A stretch of 44,122 nt of DNA, from positions 1 through 44,122 of the IMG/VR virus record IMGVR_UViG_3300028800_000023. One strand, given 5' to 3'. How positions within the stretch are numbered: position 1 is the first letter of the stretch; each line of letters begins with the position of its first letter. This document shows, in pieces, positions 24,139-31,454 of the stretch. This DNA comes from a virus. The notes under the pieces were generated by a model, which worked only from the letters and a program-made list of their open reading frames with translations, made no database searches and was not told where the DNA came from. The position numbers were made by a program, and so were the translations under genes.

Positions 24139-24768
24139 ATGACAACACCAACGAAAAAACAAGCAGACAAAGAACTCTGTGCGATGATTACACCAGTCTT
24201 TCGCTCGAGCTATCCTCACATTTTTAAGGCGCAGGCGCCAAAGCAAGGGGACAAACTAAAGTTCTCAATCACCATGCTCTTCGACAAGAAGAAAGACCTA
24301 ACAGGTCTTGCACCAGATCGGAAAACGCCTCGAAGCCTAAAAGATGTTATTAAAAATGCAAAAATTGCGGCCTTCGGTCCTGATAAAGCGAACTGGCCAG
24401 AAGACCTTATTAGCCCGGTTCAAGATGGGGACGATCCAAAATTCGCCGATAAAAAAGGTTATCAAGGTTGTTGGGTGATTACTGCCAAGGCCAACGAAGA
24501 CGATAGACCCGGTCTTGTTGGAAAAGACATGTCGCCGATTAGCGATCCTTCGGACTTCTATCCTGGATGTTATGCTCAAGCGTACGTGCGCACCTATTAT
24601 AATGAGTATATGGGGAAGAAGAGAATTCTCTTTTACTTAGACCATGTACAAAAAGTAGCGGATGGCGAAAGCTTCGGTGGAAAAAAGGCCATTGAGCAGG
24701 TCTTTAGTCCTGTTTCTTCTCCTGATGAAGTTGTTGAAACGGATTCAGACGAAGCAACACCTTTTTAA
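24139..24768 (+). CDS. DUF2815 single-stranded DNA-binding protein
   Basis: The 209-aa protein has the DUF2815 phrases: LCAMITPVFRSSYPHIF, KLKFSITMLFDKK, IKNAKIAAFGPDKANWP, PVQDGDDPKFADKKGYQGCWVITAKA, and SDFYPGCYAQAYVRTYYN. This is the SSB-like OB-fold group that pairs with DUF2800 in phages. The acidic C-terminus (ETDSDEATPF) resembles the SSB tail used for partner recruitment. An AAAAGGAAACC binding site precedes the ATG. Confidence 0.88.
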   Translation: MTTPTKKQADKELCAMITPVFRSSYPHIFKAQAPKQGDKLKFSITMLFDKKKDLTGLAPDRKTPRSLKDVIKNAKIAAFGPDKANWPEDLISPVQDGDDPKFADKKGYQGCWVITAKANEDDRPGLVGKDMSPISDPSDFYPGCYAQAYVRTYYNEYMGKKRILFYLDHVQKVADGESFGGKKAIEQVFSPVSSPDEVVETDSDEATPF

Positions 24769-24959
24769 AATCTTTCGTAGGATGAACGAAAGCGCTGTCA
24801 TCATTCTTTTCCTTGGAATCAAGAGTATGGCAATATTCTTCCTTTCTCTAGAGGGTGATGGCGGCGTTAACTATGGTGCCGGTCCTTGCAAGTTAATTGG
24901 GATCGCATAGGTTCGAGAAACGCCTATGTCCCAGCCGGTGCCTCTTTAAGGAAAATAAA
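24769..24959 (+). other. Structured intergenic region, candidate ncRNA or leader
   Basis: This 191-base gap has several perfect hairpins on the plus strand: CTTTCGT/ACGAAAG (24772-24778 and 24786-24792), CTTG/CAAG with a GAAT loop (24812-24823), and a two-part stem GGGA-CATAGG/CCTATG-TCCC (24899-24911 and 24923-24932) just before the next gene's ribosome binding site. A 42-codon frame (24783-24911) also crosses it but its AGG lies too close to the ATG. A structured leader or regulatory RNA is more likely than coding sequence. Confidence 0.45.
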
Positions 24960-25154
24960 ATGACTGCGGTTGAGATAGCGAAAAACAGAGTTAGTTTTCC
25001 CGAAACTACAGTTGGAGACGAAGCAATTCTCGCCCAGGCCGTTCTTGATGCGTATCTTATAATTCATGAACTAGAAGGTGAAACATTCCTAAACAGACAA
25101 GGGATGGATGAATGTGAAACTTGGCTGTCAAAATACTCTGAAGGAGCAGAATGA
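24960..25154 (+). CDS. Small hypothetical protein, 64 aa
   Basis: MTAVEIAKNRVSFPETTVGD and so on, ending in SKYSEGAE; a helical acidic protein with no recognised family. The binding site AAGGAAAATAAA sits eight bases before the ATG, and the preceding region folds into hairpins. Its stop overlaps the start of the O-antigen polymerase-like gene (ATGA), so the two are co-translated. Confidence 0.65.
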   Translation: MTAVEIAKNRVSFPETTVGDEAILAQAVLDAYLIIHELEGETFLNRQGMDECETWLSKYSEGAE

Positions 25155-26338
25155 ATTTCTTTTTCTTTATTTTAATATCGGTAGTTCCGATTCTTTTAAG
25201 GCTGCATGTAGCTGAAGGCAATTCAGTCGGCCAAGCAACAGGACTTGATTTTGATGTTTACTTTTATTGCCGCCTTATCACCATTTTGGTGTGTGGTCTG
25301 ATTGTTCGCGCCTTTACGAGGCCAAAGTTTAAAACGACATACATCATTCCGCTTCTGGGATTTCAGTTTTTACTTTTGATGTCAGCAGTTTTTAGCCCTT
25401 ATACGGCGGTAGCTTTTTTAGGAATGCCTAATTACTATGAAGGGTATCTTGCTTTTACAGCTTACCTCATGCTTCTTTTTGCGGCATCAGGTGTTCAGAT
25501 AAAACTAGAAAAGTATGTTACCGTCTCTGTGTTTCTTGTTTTCTTTTTTGCGTGTCTGCAATTTACTTTTGGGAATATTTTAGATTTCAAATGGATTAGG
25601 TTCTTAGCGAATCTAAAAGAGGCAACAACTTTTGGCCAGAATCATCCGATGTATGGGAACTTTGGGAATGCGAATCACCTTGGGTTTTACTGCGCTATTG
25701 TCTTTCCTTTTCTTTTTAGCGTGATGCTGGGCAAACAACCTAAAGAAAGAGCTAAAATGACCATGGGTCTTCCCGTTTCTATCGTTTTAGTGATGGCGTT
25801 TCTCTCTGAAAACCGGGGCGGCTGGATAAGTGTTGCTATTACTTCCTTGGTGATTATGTATTTATCCCGCAACTGGATTTATCTCTTTCTTTTTGGCGGG
25901 ACATCACTTATTTTTTATCGACAAATTTTAAATAGGCTTTTTGCTGATAATTCAAGGTGGTTTATCTGGAAAAATATGTGGCCCCTTTTAAAGAGCACCA
26001 TTCTTTTGGGGAAGGGCCCGGCCACTTTTGTTTTTTACTATCCTCAGGTTCCCGGAATATTAGTAGACCGGCCCCATAGTATATACTTTCAGCTTTGGCA
26101 TGCGGGGGGCTTTGTCTCTTTAGTTCTTATGGGGTATGTTGTTTTAGATTTTTTCTATTGTTCTTTTAGGACTTTACGAGATGAAATGGATTATAACCTA
26201 TTGGGAATCACCATGTCTGTTTTAGGATTTTTGATTGCTGGAATCTTTACTGACAGTGTCGTAGGGGTTTCTCAAATTGCCTGGATTATGTTAGGGTCCG
26301 GCGTCGGTCTTATTTACCGAAAGGAAAAGAGATTATGA
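25151..26338 (+). CDS. O-antigen ligase/polymerase-like (WaaL/Wzy) membrane protein
   Basis: The 395-aa protein has about ten hydrophobic segments and the usual Wzy/WaaL phrases: GNFGNANHLGFYCAIVFP near 175, SENRGGWISVAITS near 219, WFIWKNMWPLLKSTILLGKGPATF near 275, and RPHSIYFQLWHAGGF near 312 as the catalytic periplasmic loop (cf. 'RPHN.YL'). It would act at the inner membrane on lipid-linked glycans. It is locked between two genes by ATGA overlaps on both sides in a replication operon, so it is not a stray insertion. It could alter host surface polysaccharide, as known for phage-encoded Wzy polymerases in seroconversion. Confidence 0.8.
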   Translation: MNFFFFILISVVPILLRLHVAEGNSVGQATGLDFDVYFYCRLITILVCGLIVRAFTRPKFKTTYIIPLLGFQFLLLMSAVFSPYTAVAFLGMPNYYEGYLAFTAYLMLLFAASGVQIKLEKYVTVSVFLVFFFACLQFTFGNILDFKWIRFLANLKEATTFGQNHPMYGNFGNANHLGFYCAIVFPFLFSVMLGKQPKERAKMTMGLPVSIVLVMAFLSENRGGWISVAITSLVIMYLSRNWIYLFLFGGTSLIFYRQILNRLFADNSRWFIWKNMWPLLKSTILLGKGPATFVFYYPQVPGILVDRPHSIYFQLWHAGGFVSLVLMGYVVLDFFYCSFRTLRDEMDYNLLGITMSVLGFLIAGIFTDSVVGVSQIAWIMLGSGVGLIYRKEKRL

Positions 26339-26712
26339 GTCAACCCAAAGCCCCGATGTTAGGACCGGGAAGCGTTCTATTCTTTAAGAGAGTAAAGACA
26401 TCTAAATTAAAAGCAGCCCCTGAATATTCTTTTCAAGGGACAGGTTTTGGCCTTCTTTTGGGAATGGTAGCAGACCATGAAAAAGAACCGAATTTAAGAG
26501 ATGTTTTTTGTATCCTTGGAAAACTTGGATTTGTTTCTCTAGACGATGTGGGTCACTTCTTAGGAAAAGAACAAATGGAAGAAGTGGTTAAGAAATTAGA
26601 ATTAAAATATTGGGGAGTGACGGAAGCAAAAGATCAAACCGAACTTCCCATAGAGCCCTCTGAAGTAAAAAAGCCTTCCAATTTAATCGGGATAGATGGG
26701 AACCCCCTATGA
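26335..26712 (+). CDS. Hypothetical protein, 125 aa
   Basis: The protein begins MSQPKAPMLGPGSVLFFKRV and has a middle helical block NLRDVFCILGKLGFVSLDDVGHFLGKEQMEEVV, then a short low-complexity tail. I do not recognise the family. It is coupled to the O-antigen polymerase-like gene by ATGA and to the next 27-codon frame by ATGA. Confidence 0.65.
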   Translation: MSQPKAPMLGPGSVLFFKRVKTSKLKAAPEYSFQGTGFGLLLGMVADHEKEPNLRDVFCILGKLGFVSLDDVGHFLGKEQMEEVVKKLELKYWGVTEAKDQTELPIEPSEVKKPSNLIGIDGNPL

Positions 26713-26792
26713 AGAAACTCTTCTTAAAAATTTTGATGTTCATTATTAAAGACGACCGCTTGGAACACGAATGGTGCGAGAAGAAAGATTGA
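26709..26792 (+). CDS. Possible 27-aa protein
   Basis: A frame MKKLFLKILMFIIKDDRLEH followed by EWCEKKD starts inside the previous gene's stop (ATGA) and stops at 26792, overlapping the start of the DNA polymerase. It has a hydrophobic N-terminal half. Its real role may be to carry ribosomes to the polymerase start. Confidence 0.4.
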   Translation: MKKLFLKILMFIIKDDRLEHEWCEKKD

Positions 26793-27910
26793 AACGCATC
26801 ACGTTTGATTTTGAAACCCGATCGGCCTGCGATTTAAAAAAAGCAGGGGCTTATAAATATTCGCTTGATTCCACCACACAGCCGACCTGTCTTGCCTTTA
26901 CCAGTGTTCGCGGCGTTCAGTTGATGCCTTTTCAAGAAATTAATAAGCAGTATGAAGATTTAGCCTTTTCATTTCAGCAATCTTGGGAACACTGTATTAA
27001 CCAAGGTTATGAATTCTCGGCCCACAACGCTTTCTTTGAACGCTGTATTTACGAAAATATTTTAGTCAAACGCTACGGCTGGCCACATATTCCTTTTAGA
27101 CAATACCGGTGTACTGCCGCTAAAGCTGCTGCTTGTGCATTGCCTCGAAACCTCGCAGGTGCCGGTGAAGCAATGAATCTCCCCGTGCAAAAAGATAGGC
27201 GGGGCTATCAGGCGATGATGTTAACCTGTAAGCCCACAAAACAATGGAATGCCTGGAATAAATATGCAGGAAAAATTCCGGGTAAGCCTAAAATGTTCTT
27301 AGACCCGGAAGACGCACCAGAAGTCTGGAAAATTCTCTATGACTATTGCAAGATTGACGTGGAAGCCGAGGAAGCCTTGGATAAAAGTCTTCCCGATCTT
27401 AATCCCATTGAGCAGGAAATCTGGTTTTTAAATCAAGAATTAAACTGGCGCGGACTTCGGATAGATATTCCTCTAGTAAAAAAGATTGTTTCCATTATGG
27501 AAGTGGAAAATAAGAAACGCTTGCAAGAATTAGATAAGCTCACCATGGGCCTTGTGACAAAGCCCGGTGCCACGAAATCGATTATCGAATTTTTGGAATT
27601 AGAAGGTGTAAAATTAAAAAACCTTCAAAAGAAAACGGTGGAGGATAAATTAGGTGATTTCGATTTATCTAAAGACTCGCGCACTCTTCTCGAACTTCGT
27701 AAGGCCCTTTCGCTTACGTCGACAAAAAAGTATGAAAGCTTTTTATCCCGAGCTAACGATGACGGTCGAGTACGAGATATTTTACTCTACCACGGGGCGA
27801 GTACAGGAAGGGATTCGGGAACCGGTGTGCAAGTGCATAACCTGCCCAGGCCTTTAATAAAACAAAAAGAGATTGATTATATAATCAGTGTTCTTCAAAG
27901 TGCAGAATGA
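26771..27910 (+). CDS. DNA polymerase I (family A), N-terminal fragment up to in-frame TGA
   Basis: The 379-aa fragment has the 3'-5' exonuclease (D13 and E15 in RITFDFETRS; SAHNAFFER; YCKIDVEAEEALD) and the first part of the polymerase domain including the STGRDSGTGVQVHNLPRP motif. It ends at TGA (27908-27910), two codons before the next frame's ATG, and the second fragment is in the same frame. Without the TGA the whole would be 689 codons, a normal length for phage PolA. A TTG at 26789 is another possible start, with a better upstream purine stretch (GAGAAGAAAG). Confidence 0.85.
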   Translation: MVREERLKRITFDFETRSACDLKKAGAYKYSLDSTTQPTCLAFTSVRGVQLMPFQEINKQYEDLAFSFQQSWEHCINQGYEFSAHNAFFERCIYENILVKRYGWPHIPFRQYRCTAAKAAACALPRNLAGAGEAMNLPVQKDRRGYQAMMLTCKPTKQWNAWNKYAGKIPGKPKMFLDPEDAPEVWKILYDYCKIDVEAEEALDKSLPDLNPIEQEIWFLNQELNWRGLRIDIPLVKKIVSIMEVENKKRLQELDKLTMGLVTKPGATKSIIEFLELEGVKLKNLQKKTVEDKLGDFDLSKDSRTLLELRKALSLTSTKKYESFLSRANDDGRVRDILLYHGASTGRDSGTGVQVHNLPRPLIKQKEIDYIISVLQSAE

Positions 27911-27913
27911 AAA

Positions 27914-28840
27914 ATGGAAGATGAATCAGTAGTCCCTTATCTTAAAATGCTTTATGGCGCGGACTTAGGCCCTGTTTTTCTTTCCCTACTTCGCGGCATG
28001 ATTATACCGTCTAAAGGATGTGAACTATTTGTCGCGGACTTTTCGAAAATTGAAGTCGCAGTCCTTTGGTGGCTAGCGGATAACAAACCGGGATTAGATG
28101 TTTTAAGAAGCGGAAAAGATCCTTATCTCTATATGGCAGCCGCCAACACCGGGCGCCCTTATGAAAGTTTCTCAGAAGACAGTCCTGAAAGGCAGCTTGG
28201 AAAAGCGCAGGTCCTTGGTGCAGGATTCGGCATGGGGGCTACGAAATTTCACAAGACCGCATGGGACATGTACCGGTTGAAATTGACCGAGACTCAGGCC
28301 GATTTAGCGATTAAAAATTATCGTAAAGCGAATAGCGCTGTTCCCCAGCTTTGGCGGCAGTATGAGAATGCCGCAATTAGCGCAGTAAAGAATTTAAATC
28401 GGCACCAACGCGCTGGAAAATGTAGTTTTGTTTGTCAAGATAAGTTTCTTTGGGTGACTCTTCCTTCCAAAAGAAAACTAGCTTACCGGGAACCAAGGAT
28501 TACTTGGCGAGAATCAGAATATGGTTCAAGAGAGACTTTAGAATTCATGGCAGTTAATTCTAAAACAAAGAAATGGTGCTTAGAGCGAACTTGGGGCGGA
28601 ACATTAACCGAAAACATTGTTCAAGCGGTTGCAAGGGATCTGATGATGCAAGCAATTGTTCGATTAGAAAAAGCGGGATATAAAGCCCTTCTTACCGTGC
28701 ATGACGAAGCGATTTGTGAGAAACCCATTGGAAAAGGAAATTTACAAGAGTTCACTCAACTGATGTGTCAAATTACTGGGTGGGCTCCTGGACTTCCGTT
28801 AGAAGCAAAAGGTTGGTGTGGGCCAAGATACCGGAAATAA
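27914..28840 (+). CDS. DNA polymerase I (family A), C-terminal fragment
   Basis: The 308-aa fragment carries motif A (FVADFSKIEVAVLWWLADN), the LGKAQVLGAGFGMGATKF block (motif B region) and motif C (LLTVHDEAICE), so the palm and fingers active site is here. It is in the same frame as the upstream exonuclease fragment; GAA TGA AAA ATG separates them. No Shine-Dalgarno sequence stands before the ATG, so it would depend on readthrough, recoding or coupled re-initiation. Confidence 0.85.
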   Translation: MEDESVVPYLKMLYGADLGPVFLSLLRGMIIPSKGCELFVADFSKIEVAVLWWLADNKPGLDVLRSGKDPYLYMAAANTGRPYESFSEDSPERQLGKAQVLGAGFGMGATKFHKTAWDMYRLKLTETQADLAIKNYRKANSAVPQLWRQYENAAISAVKNLNRHQRAGKCSFVCQDKFLWVTLPSKRKLAYREPRITWRESEYGSRETLEFMAVNSKTKKWCLERTWGGTLTENIVQAVARDLMMQAIVRLEKAGYKALLTVHDEAICEKPIGKGNLQEFTQLMCQITGWAPGLPLEAKGWCGPRYRK

Positions 28841-29039
28841 CGCGCCGCTTGGAGGAGAAGAAGGGGTTGTTAATGCGGATGTGGGAACAGATCTGACTAA
28901 CCTAAAAGTGGTTATAACTTATTCCAGAACGGTTAAGTGGGTTACCATGACAATCCAAGAAGCAGAAGCCACGAAAAATGCGATAGAGCGGTGTATCGAA
29001 ATTCTTCGAAAGCACGCTAATACTTTACTGAAAAACTGA
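28818..29039 (+). CDS. Small hypothetical protein, 73 aa
   Basis: The protein has a strand-rich part (LKVVITYSRTVKWVTMTI) and a C-terminal helix (EAEATKNAIERCIEILRKHANTLL). The start is uncertain: the GTG at 28818 overlaps the polymerase end; a GTG at 28881 is another choice, with GGAGGAGAAGGGG about 20 bases upstream. It is the last gene of the plus-strand operon and its end overlaps the convergent tail operon by 15 bases. Confidence 0.55.
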   Translation: MGQDTGNNAPLGGEEGVVNADVGTDLTNLKVVITYSRTVKWVTMTIQEAEATKNAIERCIEILRKHANTLLKN

Positions 29040-29363
29040 TATTCCGCCAGTGAATCTTGTCGAAACTATTTCACCTAAAATGGTGAAGGTGACCGTGAAG
29101 TCTTGGAATTGCCCGACATTTAAAAGTGCCGAGACAGCACTAGAAATCGGAACTGAAAAGTTTCCTAAATTTAATGCACCATCGATGTTGACTTGTCCTA
29201 ATGAAAGAAGAAGATGTTTTGTTGTTCCGTCGGCATTAGGAAGAGCGACATCAATTTCTGTGCAATTGGTTAGGTCTAAAGGATCACTTCCAAAGCAGTT
29301 GGAATCAATTCCTTTTAGGAACATTGTTTTTGCGTCACCTAAGAAAATCGTAAAAGGCGTCAT
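29025..29363 (-). CDS. Small tail-region protein, 112 aa
   Basis: The protein (MTPFTIFLGDAKTMFLKGID and on, with GALNLGNFSVPISSAVSALLNVG) is beta-rich and of virion character. It is the last gene of the tail operon, coupled by ATGA to the gene upstream. No named family is recognised; a fibre-tip or accessory role is inferred from position. Confidence 0.65.
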   Translation of the reverse strand: MTPFTIFLGDAKTMFLKGIDSNCFGSDPLDLTNCTEIDVALPNADGTTKHLLLSLGQVNIDGALNLGNFSVPISSAVSALLNVGQFQDFTVTFTILGEIVSTRFTGGISVFQ

Positions 29364-29701
29364 GAATTTTCTCCCTGACAGTTAACAACGCCAACAATTC
29401 TTTGAACTGGTGGGTTTAAATATTGTCCTTCAACTGTGGCAGACTGTGGATTAAAGGCACCATCTAAAGTTCCAAAGGTTCCGTCGGTATAGACCGCCAT
29501 GAAAACGACATAGAGCTTTCCATTAGCTGGGGTAAACTTTTGAGAGAAAACGCTATTATGAACATTATTCATTTTTACCGGCGAAAGAAGTAAAACTGGT
29601 GTTGCCCCGGTATCATCGTAAACCGACATTGCGACGAAATTAGGATTCGCACTCGGGAAAACAGCCGAAAAATTTACAGGAAGACCTGCTTGAGCGACCA
29701 T
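29360..29701 (-). CDS. Tail-region protein, 113 aa
   Basis: The protein (MVAQAGLPVNFSAVFPSANP ... PVQRIVGVVNCQGENS) has the short, strand-rich composition of phage fibre-associated proteins: KLYVVFMAVYTDGTFGTLDGAF. It follows the glycine-rich fibre gene after nine bases. Function unknown. Confidence 0.65.
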   Translation of the reverse strand: MVAQAGLPVNFSAVFPSANPNFVAMSVYDDTGATPVLLLSPVKMNNVHNSVFSQKFTPANGKLYVVFMAVYTDGTFGTLDGAFNPQSATVEGQYLNPPVQRIVGVVNCQGENS

Positions 29702-29710
29702 GTAAGCTCC

Positions 29711-30775
29711 TTATTGATAAATTTCTTTTACGATAATTAATCCGCTACCGCCAGCACCGCCTGCCGCGTCCGATCCAGTTCCTGCAGTGCCCGCAGCACC
29801 GACAACATAGGCATATTGAGAAAGCGGGGAAGTAATGTACGCATCTATATAACCGCCTGCACTTCCGCCATTTCCTGAAACGGTTGTATTTGTTGCACCA
29901 CTTCCGCCGGATCCTGTGTTAGTTGCTGCCGCGACTCCTGCTTGAGCGCCTGATTTATAAACTGAACCGCCCGCGCCACCAAAAGGAGATGAGCCCCCTG
30001 CGCCACCTAAAAGCGTTGCGGTACCCGCATTTCCTGTTCCTCCAGTTAATGCTATTCCCGTCGGTCCGGTTCCTAATGAAGCCGCACCGCCGGCCGAAGG
30101 TTGAGAACCTGCTGTTCCACCTCCTCCGCCACTTGCAGTTAATAAAGATGTTCCAAAAGAAGAGTCGCCCCCATTTCCGCCATTATGTGTTGCTGCGGGA
30201 TCTACACCACAACCGCCGCCGCCTCCACCAACCATTTGAACTTCGATAGCGATAGGACTTCTGACAGCATAGAAAGTGATTGTTGAATCACCTGTACCGC
30301 CTGATTTCGTGAGAGTTCCCGAAACCGAAGGAGCGCCATTTCCTGTCATATAAAGAATTGTTCCGGCAGAAATTGTAGCGAGCACGGTAAAAGTATTTCC
30401 GTTATTTGTATAGGTTGCTGTGGCTGTCGCATTTCCAGAAGCGATCATGAAAATTCGAGTAATTGAATGAGTGCCGGAACCTGAAGCGTACTTTGTAACC
30501 TTTGGTGGGAAAGCCTGCAGAGCGGCTGTAAGTTGGCCTAGAAAGGAAGCATTAACTCCGCCGTCTAAAACGTCTGCTCCAAGAATATTTGAAACAAGTT
30601 GAGCAACCTGGCTTGTTATGAAAGTTCCTTGACGAAGAGCCTTATTATTAAAGGCACTACTCGCAACTCCTGGTTGGTTTCCTAAAGGCCTATCTGTGTC
30701 GGCAAGATAAGCCGCTTGTGATTCGACATTAGCGCCGCCACCTGTTGCAAAGGGTAAAAAATCATTTGTTGGCAT
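29711..30775 (-). CDS. Tail fibre/adhesin with glycine-rich domain
   Basis: The 354-aa protein has an N-terminal base (MPTNDFLPFATGGGANVESQ, YLADTDRPLGNQPGVASSAFNNKALRQGTFITSQVAQLVSNI) typical of baseplate-anchored fibres. From about residue 185 to 345 it is dominated by glycine (QMVGGGGGGCG, SGGGGGTAGSQ, GGAGGSSPFGGAGGS), ending in SGLIIVKEIYQ. Glycine-rich tip domains of this kind form polyglycine-II sandwiches in receptor-binding proteins. It lies right after the DUF2612 baseplate gene and has no signal peptide, so it is the best candidate for the true virion adhesin. Confidence 0.85.
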   Translation of the reverse strand: MPTNDFLPFATGGGANVESQAAYLADTDRPLGNQPGVASSAFNNKALRQGTFITSQVAQLVSNILGADVLDGGVNASFLGQLTAALQAFPPKVTKYASGSGTHSITRIFMIASGNATATATYTNNGNTFTVLATISAGTILYMTGNGAPSVSGTLTKSGGTGDSTITFYAVRSPIAIEVQMVGGGGGGCGVDPAATHNGGNGGDSSFGTSLLTASGGGGGTAGSQPSAGGAASLGTGPTGIALTGGTGNAGTATLLGGAGGSSPFGGAGGSVYKSGAQAGVAAATNTGSGGSGATNTTVSGNGGSAGGYIDAYITSPLSQYAYVVGAAGTAGTGSDAAGGAGGSGLIIVKEIYQ

Positions 30776-30787
30776 TTATTCTTCTCC

Positions 30788-31453
30788 TTAAGTTGGGGCT
30801 AATTCAGTAGCCCACGATCCCGTATCCCAACCTTTTAAAAGTGCGGAATCTGCATCCCACGCGAAAAAAGGTCCCGCTCCTACAAAATATTCTGTCACCT
30901 TTACGCCTTCAGGCCTTAAAGGAATGTATCCGCCAGTGATCAGCGCTAAAGTTAAAGAAGAGATTGTAGATCCTAAAATTCCTAACGCATAGGACATGTT
31001 CTGATTATCTTGAATCAGAATTGTAATGCCTTGATCGGCAAAGAGACTATCCCAAACTTTGTAGGCGCCTTCTGTGGTACCGTCCCAGATATTCGCAGCA
31101 ATCTTTGCTCTTATAAGTAAAAGATACGCGTCATCAGGAAGAGAGGTAACTTCACCAGGCGTACCCCCTGGTTGCCATGTTCCATAATCCCAACCAAGAT
31201 TCGCAGCTCCGTCCCAAGTAAAATAAACTCCAGAAATCGGCGTTGTAATAACTCTAGAAACGCCAACCCATTGTCCTATGATGTCTAATTGATTTCCTGC
31301 TGGCGGGGTATCTAAGTCAAAAAGAGGAATAAGAGATTGCAAAAGTTGTTGCACTCTCACCTGGACAGCCACATCTGTCGCGATTGTCGAAATAAAATTC
31401 GGCTTATCTCGATTGTTTACCGGAATTAAATTTAAATAATCGGTGACGTTCAT
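30788..31453 (-). CDS. Baseplate protein, DUF2612-like (gpI analogue)
   Basis: The 221-aa protein has the DUF2612 phrases PPAGNQLDIIGQWVGVSR and, near the C-terminus, GGYIPLRPEGVKVTEYFV. Two short 'F.WD...GWD.G.W' motifs (at about 78-93 and 198-213) repeat before and after the core. It would connect the fibre to the baseplate wedge. The gene is one base from the upstream baseplate J-like gene. Confidence 0.82.
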   Translation of the reverse strand: MNVTDYLNLIPVNNRDKPNFISTIATDVAVQVRVQQLLQSLIPLFDLDTPPAGNQLDIIGQWVGVSRVITTPISGVYFTWDGAANLGWDYGTWQPGGTPGEVTSLPDDAYLLLIRAKIAANIWDGTTEGAYKVWDSLFADQGITILIQDNQNMSYALGILGSTISSLTLALITGGYIPLRPEGVKVTEYFVGAGPFFAWDADSALLKGWDTGSWATELAPT

Positions 31454-31454
31454 C

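Noticed and set aside
24783-24911. 42-codon frame in the structured gap after the SSB gene
   Set aside because: The AGG is directly adjacent to the ATG, and hairpins dominate the region; kept as structured RNA candidate.
24899-24932. tRNA-like T-arm (GGTTCGAGAAACGCC)
   Set aside because: No acceptor, D or anticodon stem of the right spacing could be built around it.
29050-29385. A 111-codon plus-strand frame opposite the small tail genes
   Set aside because: It opposes two ATGA-coupled minus-strand genes and has no binding site.
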